NCBI GenBank assembly: GCA_015680685.1
Contig: MNCI01015499.1
Location: 2,504,289 to 2,568,288 of the forward strand
Source of the DNA: Gnetum montanum
Taxonomy: Eukaryota > Streptophyta > Gnetopsida > Gnetales > Gnetaceae
Length of the DNA: 64,000 nucleotides
Direction: 5' to 3'
Shown: positions 43,900-54,713 of the stretch, piece after piece
How positions within the stretch are numbered: position 1 is the stretch's first letter
Layout of the letters: the number at the start of each line of letters is the position of its first letter
Notes under the pieces: model-generated
The model's database searches: none
Told to the model about the DNA's origin: nothing
The model's input: only the letters and a program-made list of their open reading frames with translations
Program-made: the position numbers and the translations under genes

Positions 43900-45440
43900 T
43901 TTGCCTTGAAGAATAATTTCATGGTTGTCCTTATTGGGGGCCATTTTTTCCTTTTCAATAGCTCTTTACCATCCAATATCTTTGCAACATTTCATCTTGA
44001 AATGCTTCTTTATTTCAAGGAGAATGATAAGGATAGGAAGAAGCTTCCCTTATCATGTCTCATTAGGAAACTTTATAAAAGAGGAGACATAGCTTGCTAT
44101 TCTAATGATGTGATCTGTAGGGCTCCTTTCACATCATGACAAGAAATGATGAAAGATAAAGTACTTGCCAAGCCTCAAGAGGAGGAGCAAGCATCACAAC
44201 CATCACCTATAGCACTAAAGACAACACCTAAAATGCTAGTAGCTACAAAACACCTAAGTAAACTCAGATAATAGAATTTTTAATAATAGCAAGCCTCCAG
44301 AGGTCATGGAGAATCTTTGGTGTACCGACCAAACATAAGTCACTTAAGTGAGGTCATAAGGACCATGAGCTAGTTGGAAGATGAGATGACACCATTGTTC
44401 TCTTCACAAAGAAACTAGACACCCATTTACTTCAATCCTGGTGCTAAAGAAGTCATTGTGTCCATACTAGGATAAGCATTCCTAGAAATTTTAGGGAATG
44501 TAGTAGCCTTCTTTGTAATGTTAGAAGAAGCTAAACGGGTGATAGTTGTGGTAATGTCACATAAGAGCCAATAGACAATAGCAAAGGTGGTGGAATACCA
44601 TATTGGAGAAGTTCTAAGTACTCCTATAACATTTGTCCCTGATGTTGCTACTATAGTAGATGTACAAGCATCAACAAGAGCAAGGAGTAGAAGAATGAGT
44701 GCTATCCAACACGACAAAGTTTTGGAACAACTGGTGGGAGTCAAGTAACTAATTCTAGAGATCTTTAATCTTTTGGAATATACATCAACTACTTAGTTGT
44801 AGCTATTGGAGATAAGGTGCAAGCTATTAATTACTAAAGCGTAACTTGAGGAGACCACTACTAGCAATCAATGGTTGGCCATTGAGGTTACACAACTTAG
44901 AACCTATCTATCTAATCCTACTATTCGTAGGCTAGAACTCACTAGAGATGAAGCTTTTCAATACCATCAATAGAAATATCAAGAGGTTGAGAATGCCAAG
45001 GAAATGGTTATCTCTAAAGCATCATTATTAGAAATAATGATGAATTCCATTGATAGTGATCTCTCTTAGGTTTGTAAGGAAAATATAGTGCTAACCTAAG
45101 ATAACCATTGACTACAAAATGCTAAGTAATAGAAGGACCAAATGGTAAAATACATTTTCTAGTAATAGGAATAGCTTGCCAAGGTAAACATAGACTTGAG
45201 AAGGTTGGCTATAAAAAATAGGAATATCTTGATAGAGGATATTCATGCTCTTTGCCAAAAGATTGCAATTGAGATCGTGGCTTGGAAGAATGAGGTCCTA
45301 AAATATGAACAAGTTAAGAACCATTACAGGAACCAAGTCAAAATGCTCAATGAAGTTAACAAAAAGAAAATCAAGTTGGCTAAGGCAAAAATTAATGAAG
45401 CCCTCTAGCAAGTCCAACAAAGGGGTAATGTATGGTAGTC
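43900..45440 (+). pseudogene. ORF3 fragment of the E1 family, plus strand
   Basis: Aligns with the middle of E1 ORF3 (about 38930-40383): YFKENDKDRKKLPLSCLI, KLYKRGDIACYSNDVICRAP, then FLEILGNVVAFFVMLEEAKR, LSTPITFVPDVATIVDV, a charged stretch with LIEDIHALCQKIAIEIVAW and AKAKINEAL (open at 45196-45408). Start and end are abrupt: copia protease lies to the left and an LTR-like block to the right. Orientation is opposite to the E4 copy that starts at 46255. Confidence 0.75.
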
Positions 45441-45450
45441 CATGTTTAAT

Positions 45451-46254
45451 TGTTGACCTTTTGGTATGTCAAAACCTTGAAAAATGAAGAATTTATAAAT
45501 GTGAGTATGAGATCTTGCAAATATAAGAAAGGTGAATAAATAATATTAAGGAGACTAATACAAGAGCATGAATTGACAAACTAGAATACTAAAGTTGAAT
45601 AAGAAAATGAAAGAATTTGGAGAAAATTCCAAGGATGCAGGACATCTCAAATTCAAAGAAGATGTCTTAGAGACTAATAAGACATCTTATTCTAATACAA
45701 GATGTATCTACTAAGAATCTTTGGTCTTAGGAAAGACATCTACAAAATAGGAGATGTCTCAAGTTATGGCAAGACGTCTCTACAAAATAGGAGACATCTC
45801 AAGTTGTGAAAAGACATCTCAGCCAAGATGTCTCACAACTAATGATACATCTCATCCAAAAGATGGAGAACATAGTAAGATATCTTGGGCTAATGGAATA
45901 CATCTCAACTAGCCTTTTCTAGACATTATATAAATTCCAATGGACATATGATGTTGACAATGCTATAAAAGAGGGTGGTACCTTTCTGGAAATAGTAAGC
46001 ACTATTCATGTGATCAAGTAGTCATTATATACGTATTTTGAGATATTTTGTACTTAATTTCCTTATCATTTTTTGAGTTGTTTATTATTTTGTTAAGCCA
46101 AAAAAGCAAAGAATCAAAAGCTTAGTTCATTTTATTTTTTGATCTTTCCACCTCTTGCTATAAGCCCTAAGGGGTGGGATATGCTTCTTGAAGAGAAGAC
46201 ATCCTATGAGCTTGTTGGAACTTTGAGGGATTGGGTGTGTTTTTGAGAGCATCA
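45451..46254 (+). mobile_element. LTR-like block (solo or hybrid LTR), 804 bp
   Basis: Begins TGTTGACCTTTTGG, a start common in copia LTRs, and ends AGAGCATCA. Contains TATAAAAGAGGG at 45963-45974 as a probable promoter. About a dozen copies of AGACATCTC or its reverse complement lie upstream at 45640-45910. The flanks (TTAAT before, CTTTA after) do not match, and the ORF3 fragments on either side are in opposite orientation. It is therefore not a clean solo LTR: recombination or a second truncation is likely. Confidence 0.5.
45640..45910. promoter_or_regulatory. Cluster of AGACATCTC motifs in both orientations
   Basis: GACATCTC or GATGTCTC (and one- or two-base variants) at about 45641, 45661, 45681, 45701, 45735, 45753, 45773, 45793, 45813, 45827, 45847 and 45900. 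Several are 20 bp apart. They sit just upstream of TATAAAAG. The core AGAC..GTCT is palindromic. Looks like a repeated transcription factor site in an LTR U3. Confidence 0.6.
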
Positions 46255-47790
46255 CTTTAGTAATCAATAGCTTTTCCCTTGTCTCTAATAGCTATGAATA
46301 AGTAACTGATATATCTTCCAAGAGATCAAAGATATCTAGAATTACTTTGCTAGCTCCCACCAATCATTCCAACATTTCTTTATGCTAGGTAGCATTCATG
46401 CTTCTTCTAATGCAAATGCTATACAAGCACTTAAAGCTTTTCCAATATAATCCACCACCACCTCTACTTCTTTCTCTTGGGTTATATCTGGCATCACCAG
46501 AACCATCGCTTCCTCACCTTCATTTAACATTACCAAGAAGGCTATTACATTTCCTAAAATTTCTAGGAATGCTTGTTCTAGTATGGACATAGTGACTTTT
46601 TTTACACTAAGATTGGAGCAAATGGATGCTTGGTTTCTTTGTGAAGAGAAAAATGGTATCTTCTCATCATCTAGTTAGCTGAAGGTCCTTATGACTTGAT
46701 TTAGATGGCTTATGATTGGTTGGTACACCAAAGATTCTTCATCATCTTTCAAGGCTTGCTATTGTTGTAACTTCTACTCCTTGAGTTTTCTTAAGTGTTC
46801 TATAGCTACCAGCATTTTAGATGTTGTCTTCAATGTTGTAGGTGGTGGTGGTTGTGGTTACTCCTCATTTTAAAGCTTGGCATGCACTCTATCTTTCATC
46901 ATTTCTTATCATAGTGCAGAAGGAGCCCTATAGATCATATCATTAAAATAGTGAGATATCTCTCCCCTTCTACAAAGTTTCTTGATGAGGCATGGGAAGG
47001 GGAGTGTCTTCCTATCCTTCTCATTCTCCTTAAAATGCTTCTTTATTTTAATAAAGATAAGTTATAGTAAGTTAATTGGAAATTTTTCACTTAGAGCCAT
47101 ACATGCCTTTGTGGAGAATATTATGACTTTGCTTAGCCTCATCATTGGATTGAGTTGATAGGTTGCAATCTTGAAGTATGCTTACTCCACCTTAGTGAGG
47201 GAATTTTACTCCTTATGGTTCACTCCATAACATCGATGAATATATTGTTTCTTATCTTTTGGATCCACTTGCATAGATATCTCTACCAATTTTGGCTCGA
47301 TGTTGGGTAGTCCGAGGGTCTTTGCAATTGCTTCAACTGAGTAGGAGATTATGATGTCCTTGATTTTAATAATGGAATCTCCTTATCAGTTGTTCCAAAA
47401 GAGCTTAGTTTTTCCCATTTACAATTCCTCATTGTTGAAAAGAATAAGCCATAGTGAAAATCCTTGGAGTTTTATTATGATCTCTTCTAATGCAAGTTCC
47501 AAGAACACTTTGCAAATCAGCTCTTGAAGGATGGAGCTTTGAATTTCCTTGATGAAAACCTTCTCCAAGTAAGCCTCAGTGAATATAACCTTAAGATTAG
47601 GCTATGATCTTTGGATATCATCTTGAATATATTATTCTATTTTTTCTATTGGAATCTGGCAAATTGATTCCACCTCAAGGTCATCGTGTAGGGGCATGGT
47701 AGCATGGGTAGCCTTGATTGCTTACTCTTTGAGTTGTTGTTGTGGTTGTTGTTGTTGGATTTTTCCATCACATAGTCACTTTTCCCTAGG
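46255..47790 (-). pseudogene. E4 ORF3, N-terminal and middle part
   Basis: Reading down from about 47790: a Gln/Asn-rich start, then IKDIIISYSVEAIAKTLGLP near 47365-47300, DKKQYIHRCYGVNHKE, ACMALSEKFPINLL near 47100, KKHFKENEKDRKTLPFPCLI, KLCRRGEISHYFNDMIYRAP, and the open part 46590-46396 (FLEILGNVIAFLVMLNEGEE). The match to E1 ORF3 is collinear. It stops at 46255 against the LTR-like block, in the middle of the ORF. Confidence 0.75.
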
Positions 47791-50200
47791 TTATGATGAT
47801 CCTCTTGCTTGTAGTCCTAGCTTAAGTGTAATCTAAAATCATAAACATAACATAGGGTTAGTTTCTTAAGCATAATCTTGTTTCCTTTGGATACCTTTTT
47901 TTGTTCAACTAGGTTATGTTTTTTGGTCAAATGTTGAGATTTTATCGTTAAGTCCTTATTTAGTGATCATAGGCATATAATATTATTTTATTCATGCTTT
48001 CATGAAGGTTAATTTTTAATATTAAGTCTTGTGATCATTAATTTAATATTATTTTAATATCTTATTCATGAAAAGTTGAAAAATTTTCTGAAAACTTTCT
48101 ATAAAAACATAGTGTTTGATGCTCCCATGATGTAAAGAGTACATTTGGTTGCTTGAGGATAAAAGGAATAGGTGAAAAGGGTTAAATAGATAGGAAGTTA
48201 TATCTCTTTGAAGGTTCTTATCTCTAAAAATTGCAAAACATTCTCTTACATTTGTGAGAAATTGTAAAAAAATAAGCTAAGTATCATACATATTTATAGG
48301 ATTTTTATGTTGTGTGATAGAAATGCATTGATAGGGTTGTGTCGACTAATCTTGTTACATAAATGGGGATGCATTGACATAGCTATTCATAGCTATATTT
48401 TTCACTTAAAATATCAAGGAATTTTGAACAAGTTTGGGGGTTAAAACAAGAGCCAAATGGAATTTGAAAAGCTAGAAAATCATATCAATAAATCAATTGT
48501 GGGTATGGTTCAAGAAATTGAAGCAATTTGAGCATGTGGGATGAGTTATTGGAGGATGTTTCTTATGCTAAATTCAAGCAAAAACTAGATGTTGTAAGTT
48601 ATCAAGATGATCGAAATTGCAACAAGGCCTATGGTTAGGGATTTGAACTTGAAAAAAACCAAAAGATATGCAAGTGGATCCTTCCCAGAGTAGGCTTATG
48701 CCTCATATGTTCTTACATAACCTCATTATAATGAGTGTGTAAGCACTTAGGATGATGAAAGATTTTTTTAAGTTAAAATTCATATCCATGTGAGGGATTT
48801 TCTAAGGATTATGCAAACTATAAAACAAAACCATCAATTTACCATGGCATGAGGTAGTGAGGTAAGAGAAAATGGAGTGTGTGAATGTTAGAGAAAAAAA
48901 GGTAGATGATTAATTCACATCATGGTTGCATAAGATTGGTAGTGAAATTTGTGATTAAGATGATTTGATATCAGTTTGTTTCAAGTCTAGATCAAGCCCA
49001 TTTCAATTACAATGATTCTACATTAATGTATTCCTAATCTCTTATCATTAAGAGCCTATAACAACCATGAGGAATAATCATCACTCCAAAAAAATTAAGA
49101 AAATAGAAGAAGGAAGTAGGTAGAAACTTAGTTATAGGGATGCCTTTAGGAATGGGTAACATGTCTTTCTAGCCCCATAACTAGCGCTTGTAGCCCATGA
49201 GATTATCAAAGGAATGTGTTTTGAATTCTTGTTTTTTTTACAAGAACCATACTATACAGAGACATGCTTCCTTGATCGATAGTAGGAGTGATGATATACC
49301 GTTGAGAAGCCACAAAAATTAAAGAAGAAAGTTGAGAAAAGAACACAACAAATCTCCTTAAGATCACATCCTTTTCCATTCCCACTTGGTCCTTTTCCAA
49401 TTTTTTGGGTAACAAGGTCATGTGTTACATTTAGTTTTAATGTGAAAGACCCCTCATGTTTTTATGATGTAGAATTCACATGGAACAGATGAAATGGGTG
49501 AATGTTGTGAACTCACTACTTGATACCACCAGAAAACTAATAGAATGTTAGTAAAGAACATAATCCAAGGACAAAGTTGGCCTTTTTGTAATCAATCATA
49601 ACTTTGATAACTACATCCACCATTTTCAAAATTTGTAGTAGCCATGGAACAAAATTGGTGATTTCAAGTAAGAATAAATAAAAGTAATAAGAAAATAATA
49701 AGAAAATGAATATATATATATATATATAATAATTAGTAAAATATAAATAAAATGGAAAACATTTAAAGAAAGTTAGAAAAAAAAAATTATTTATCCTCAT
49801 CAAGATGTTATGGTAGATGAGTATCTACTCCATGACTAAGTTGGAAGAGGAAAATTTGAAAAATGGAGTAAGATTATTTTTGGTTAGAGGTGTTAATGTT
49901 ATGGCTGGTTACTTGGAAGTCAAAGATTGATTTAAGTTGTTGGATGTTGACTAGCATGTGCTTTCGAGAGCTTGTTGGGTGGTCAATTATCATAGCCCTA
50001 GAAGGAAAAGTTGAGTGGATGATGTAAAGTCTTTTTCATAATATCTATAACTTAGTTCATTATGGTACATGCATGGGATTCTAATAAAGGTTTGAATGTA
50101 ACTTTCCTAATCTATGCGTCATGACATTTTTTCTTATGTGCCTTGTGCACTTCATTCATCATTAGAGATACTCTTCAGTTTTTACCTAGCACGTTAAGTA
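47791..50200 (-). other. E4 spacer between integrase and ORF3
   Basis: No long frame. On the - strand a TATAAATA at 48291-48298 (followed by TGTATGATAC) lies about 500 bp upstream of ORF3, with CAATGCAT motifs just before it, as in the E1 LTR. A (TA)n run is at 49711-49728, and A-rich repeats at 49640-49800 correspond to the AT-rich run after E1 integrase. The - strand text at 49200-48660 aligns with E1 11850-12420. Confidence 0.6.
48291..48298 (-). promoter_or_regulatory. Possible internal promoter of E4 ORF3
   Basis: TATAAATA (- strand) with downstream TGTATGATAC, similar to TATAAATACGTGCATACC of the E1 LTR. The E5 spacer has TATAAAAATAG at an equivalent place (about 57790-57800), also followed by a conserved GTAAGAGAA stretch. 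Confidence 0.4.
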
Positions 50201-50229
50201 TCATGAGTTGTTGTTTTTGTGTTAGGTTA

Positions 50230-51080
50230 ATGTCTAAGTTAAGTTTGTAGGTAGTTGGAAGTGTATAGTGTTCAGTTTGAATTGGAAGTTTGGCTAACTT
50301 TCCATACACTAACTCATAGGAAGAGTAGCCTATAGGAAGTTTCTATGTTAAGTCATATGCCTAAAGGCATCATTGAATTTGGTACTCTAATCTTTCCTAT
50401 ATATATTGATAGTTCACATTAGAATTCATGTTATCTTCTTATTGGTTACCTTTGCTTCATTATTGGCTTGGGGGTGATAGGGTGTTGTGAGTTTATGTTA
50501 CACTTGTAAGCATTGCATTAACTTGTAAAAGATAGCACCTATGAAATGTGTTCTACTATTAGAAATTATTACTCTAGGCACACCAAACTTGTTTACCACC
50601 TATTGTTGAAAGAAGTAAGCTGTAGTAGTAGAGGTTTAGTTAGAAATGACTACAACTTCAATCCACTTGATATAGTAGTTAATCACAACAATAATGTATT
50701 TCTTCTTATTGGACATGGAAGTGATGCATCCTATGAAGTCAATTCCCCAATGATTTAAGGGCTTCAATGGTTGAACTTACTATTGGGGTCCTCCCATTCT
50801 AGTTTTCATTCCTCCATCTCATTGACACTTCTTGCAAGAATGGGAGAAATGATGAGTGTCCTTGAAGATTGTTGGCAAAACATGTTCTACCATTAGGATC
50901 TTTATAGCTATCCTCCTTTCTACATAGTGATCTTGACAAGGAACCTTGGGAGCATCTTGGAGGACTCTTAGTTGATCTACATTAGGCACACACCACCATA
51001 CCAAGCCATCAACATAAACCTTATAGAGGTTATCCTTAATTTCTATGTAGTGTTTAACCTAGTGAAGAAACCATTGTTTC
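50230..51080 (-). pseudogene. E4 integrase, decayed
   Basis: H2C2 zinc region at 51004-50819 (DQLRVLQDAPKVPCQDHYVE, LPTIFKDTHHF, C-x2-C). Core: GIDFIGCITSMSNKKKY near 50745 (first Asp), GVPRVIISNSRTHF near 50590, where the second Asp has become Asn, and PYHPQANNEAKVTNK near 50490, where Lys stands at the usual Glu. So two of three catalytic acids are lost. Collinear with E1 integrase. Confidence 0.75.
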
Positions 51081-51316
51081 TTCCTATGATTCCATTTAGT
51101 AGGAGTCTCCTGTATGAGTAGATATGAGAGGAACTCATCATGCCAATTTGTGATACTTGATGCATGAATTTTGATTACCTTAGAAAAGTGAAGTTCATTT
51201 GGAAATTAATTGGATAAGGGCTCTTTATCATCATTGCTATTCCATCTTAACTAAGACAAATGATCTACAACTACATTTTTAGTTTCTTTTCTATCAATCA
51301 TTACAAGATCAAACTC

Positions 51317-51800
51317 TTATAAGATTACAAACCATTGTATAACATATGGGCTTACCGCTAGCTTGTTCATTAGGAAGTAATTTGCACTATGGTCTGTGTG
51401 CACAAAAAATGGATATCCAAGCATATAGTGCATGAATTTTCCGAAGCATACACCCCTACCATAAGTTCTCTTTTTGTGATGGTGTAATTTAGTTGAATAG
51501 CCACAATACTTTTGCTTGCATAGTGGATATAATATTAGCATTTTTAATCATCCATTAATGTTAGTACCACTTCTAATGCGTAATTTGATACATCTATCAT
51601 GATTTGAAATGATTTGGCCCAATTAGGAGCACAAAGAATTGGAGTCTCTATGAGCTTCTTCTTCAATTGTTGGAATGCTTTCTTACATTCCTTAGTCCAT
51701 TCAAAGGTTGCATTGTTCTTGGTAAGTTTTACCAATGGCTTGATGATTTTAGAAAAATTTGCAATGAAATGCATGTAGTAACTAGTATGGTGAAGAAATT
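51317..51800 (-). pseudogene. E4 RT connection and RNase H
   Basis: Open frame 51774-51544: MHFIANFSKIIKPLVKLTKN, FEWTKECKKAFQQLKKKLIE and FQIMIDVSNYALEVVLTLMD, where the first RNase H Asp (D-x-S) is kept. After a frame change, 51541-51317 has VHTDHSANYFLMNKLAVSP. Same order as E1 9200-9650. Confidence 0.8.
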
Positions 51801-52420
51801 ACCTCACATCTTTGATAGTTTGAGGTTATTTGGTTATTTCTTGGATGACACCTATCTTTTGAGGATCCATCTCAATTCCTTTTCATTAAATTCTTATCCA
51901 AAAGCAATGTCATCTCATGACCTATAGTTGTATCCAATACTTGATCCATGAATGACAATGAAAAATTATGTTTTAATGTAGCCATGTTTAATAGCTTGAA
52001 GTCTATACAAATCCTACATTGTTCTTCTTTCTTTAGCACAATGACAAGTGGGATCACCTGCTCACTATCCAACACCGTATAGATGAATCCTACTTTGATA
52101 AGCTTTTTAAATTCATTCTTTATAACATACTTTAAATTTGGATTCAACCTCCTTTGCAGCTACCTCTTAGATTTAATAATGGAGTTTGTGTATATTTGAT
52201 GTTGGCATATGCATGGATCTATTCCTATCAATTCATCATATAACCAAGTAAAGGCTTTTGACCATTTTTTTACTACTTTTATTAGCTTTCCCTTTTGTTC
52301 TTTAGTGAGGTTGGAATTAATGATTATTGGGTTGTCATTATCAAGAAATACATATTTCAAAGTTATTGGTAAAGATTTGAATTTAAGGGGTTCTTATTTA
52401 AAATTATCAGGGATTTCTAA
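51801..52420 (-). pseudogene. E4 reverse transcriptase, palm deleted
   Basis: The N-terminal half is readable: NSNLTKEQKGKLIKVVKKWS (52300), FTWLYDELIGIDPCICQHQI, CRICIDFKLLNMATLKHNFS (52020) and MDQVLDTTIGHE (about 51920). Directly after, the frame passes within a few dozen bases into the end of RT (MDPQKIGVIQEITK near 51860-51820). The stretch containing FxDGxSGYNQI and the YxDD box, several hundred bases in E1, is missing. RT function is therefore lost by an internal deletion near 51890. Confidence 0.75.
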
Positions 52421-52689
52421 CTCTTCTCAATTCACTTTTTCTTCTTTTCTATATTATATTATAAATAATTAGTTCTAAATTTTCTCCATTTCATCCATCT
52501 TATTGATATAAGCACTTGTAAGAAGTTCAATTGGTTTCCTACACATTATTGAACTAGAGCTAACATCTATTATCAATCACTAAGTACCCTCCTGTTTTAT
52601 GGTTGTTATGTACAAGTACCTTTGTACATTTGTTATTTCAACATACTTCTTGCATACTATAATGGATGTGCTTTGCACAATCCATGTTC

Positions 52690-53110
52690 TTTGTATGCCA
52701 TGACACCCTATGTCACTATACACGATTCATGGAATCCTCTTCTTCTTGACCTTTTTGAATTCATTTTCATTGGAGATTTCCAAGAAGAGGTCTTTGATCC
52801 CTAGCTTAGCATCAATTATGCGTAGCCAAGCTCATCCCATGATAATTGGAAAGTCCTCCTTACATTTGTCCTTATGGATGACTAGGAAATCTATTAGATA
52901 GGACTGTCTACAAACTATGGTCATAATATCCTTCATCAATCCCAAGGGAATAGTGATGGATTGATCAACAAGCTCTAATTTGATGTTACATTTCTATAGT
53001 GGAGGAAAGTTCTAAGTTTTATACATTTCTTTGGAAATTAAGATTATACAAAACCTTATTCTAGTAGAGCTTTGTACAGATCATTTCCTAAAATTTATAG
53101 GTAGATTAAA
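52690..53110 (-). pseudogene. E4 aspartic protease, decayed
   Basis: Readable: LGLMKDIMTIVCRQSYLIDF near 52955-52895, DFPIIMG then AWLRIIDAKLGIKDLFLEIS near 52855-52770. The catalytic loop near 53060-53080 is not readable. Collinear with E1 7560-7940 and E5 59940-60400. Confidence 0.65.
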
Positions 53111-53419
53111 GAACTTTTAGGAAAAAATCTTTTCTTAGGAAAGTGTCCTACTTTTATCTAGTCTATGACTACATGAGTTAACATGATATTATGTATACTT
53201 TAGAACTATTGGTTTGAACATTACTTGATGGTTATCTTAGGAGCAGCTTGAGAAGGATCAATAGCCATAGATGCCTATAGGATTTTATGTGGACTATTGG
53301 GTTTAAAGAAAGTCCTTTTCTAAGGCTTATGCTCAAAACCACTTGAATTTTCATTTGGCTATAATTTCATGACCTATGTGGCATTGTGTTGCTAAGGCTA
53401 TGGTGATAATTCACATTTC

Positions 53420-53713
53420 ATAGGTGGTACAGGTGGAAAAGGAGTGGAATTTGAAGATGCAGAGTACTATGATGAATGATGTGGAGTATAAGTCAAAGGA
53501 GATTCAGCTCTTAGAGTAATTGCTCTATGATATTTGGAGGGTAATAGTGATGGGAAAAAGAAGCATGGCTTATGGAGCCACTAGGAGATAAAAGTTGTTG
53601 AACATAATATCCATATAAGTCTGGCTAGTAGCAAGGAAATTTTTACCTTGGTTGTGGCATTCCCGATAGCTGTGAGTTTTTCCATTGATGATAATGCTCT
53701 TAAGGTTGAGGTG
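53420..53713 (-). pseudogene. gag: E4 gag C-terminal part, cut by Element 5
   Basis: Matches the Pro/Gln-rich Gag tail of E1: EHYHQWKNSQLSGMPQPR and DLYGYYVQQLLSP correspond to EQYQQWHQPQS and DPYGYYVQ of E1. The upstream residues (GPMPPQP) are encoded at 63972-64000, beyond the inserted Element 5. Confidence 0.75.
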
Positions 53714-54534
53714 TGATGAGCGATGGATTATCCCAAAACTCTACCATATGAGTCACAAGTGCCAATGCGTGACCAAATCATAATCCATGGATGGACAATG
53801 TAATTATGTTAGTAATTGATATTAAGTTTGAGATCACTATCTTCCCACTTCAAGTTAGTGACGTTTGGATGTATGGTTTAACTCTTAGGGAGGCATATGA
53901 GTAGTTGATGTTGTTTAGGCCCTTAATACTCCTAAGGTAAACATGATTAAAGATAAAGTTTCTAAGTCTAATTAACTCGGAAAACATGACTCTAACTTAG
54001 TATAGTGCAATTGACATCTAGGCTTGGTCTATCGTACACGCCTTGGACTCATGTAGTTATCACTGGGATTACCAAGTGGTATTATTATTGAGTGAATCAA
54101 GTAATGCCAATACTGTGTTACTAGATAACTATACTTATTACTTGAAACTAGTCATATCCATATCACTTACCAATAACATGTAAAATAATGTTCTTGTAAA
54201 TGTAAATGATTAATTAGAAAAGGGAAGAAAATTATTCCAAGTAAACAAATAAAACTAAGTGGATGTTGCAGTGATGAAAAGAAATCTCAATCTTTATTGC
54301 CAATCATGAACTATGTCCAAGTACAATTCATTCGAATAAATACTCTGTACAATTGCTAAACATCATACTATAGGCATTCACTCTATTGCTAAGACTATGA
54401 AAATAAATTGTGAGATTCTAGCTAAGACTGAATGAAAAGTTATGGATTGTACACCCAAGTGCTAGTATTTATAGGGCTGTACACATCCTAAGACATCACA
54501 TTGCAATAATAATTGACTTTATCATACTCCCACA
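53714..54534 (-). repeat. E5 3' LTR
   Basis: 821 bp on the + strand from TGATGAGCGA to CTCCCACA. On the - strand it ends GCTCATCA, the same ending as the E1 3' LTR. TATTTATA at 54466-54473 is the - strand TATA box. It holds the LTR-typical phrase TTGGTAATCCCAGTG (- strand), which E1 has as TTGGTAATCCTAGCA. Confidence 0.75.
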
Positions 54535-54713
54535 ATTGACTGGAAACTCATCCTCAAGTTAAAAAAAATGAGGATAGAGTCCCTTATAAAATTAGGATGT
54601 ATATTTGACTATAAATGACTAGCTAATTATTTACATGACTTACAATCATGTTTTTACAAAATGACATGGTTACATGACAAAATAAAATAAAATTTGAAGT
54701 AGCTTGATGTAGT

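Larger units (their letters stand above)
46255..53713 (-). mobile_element. Element 4 (E4): E1-family Ty3/gypsy, truncated at both ends
   Basis: On the - strand, from right to left: end of gag (53713 down to about 53420), protease, RT, RNase H, integrase, spacer, ORF3 cut off at 46255. The order and each domain match E1. The 3' LTR is missing. At 53713 Element 5 interrupts the gag, which resumes at 63972-64000, so the 5' end lies beyond the window. E4 has more stops than E3 and an internal deletion in RT. Confidence 0.82.

Noticed and set aside
49711-49728. (TA)n microsatellite as a feature of interest
   Set aside because: Short and ordinary in AT-rich plant DNA.
49537-49803. Minus-strand frame rich in Phe, Tyr and Ile
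   Set aside because: It lies in an A/T-rich simple-repeat stretch of the E4 spacer with a (TA)n run. Composition alone explains it. The same holds for 59205-59441.
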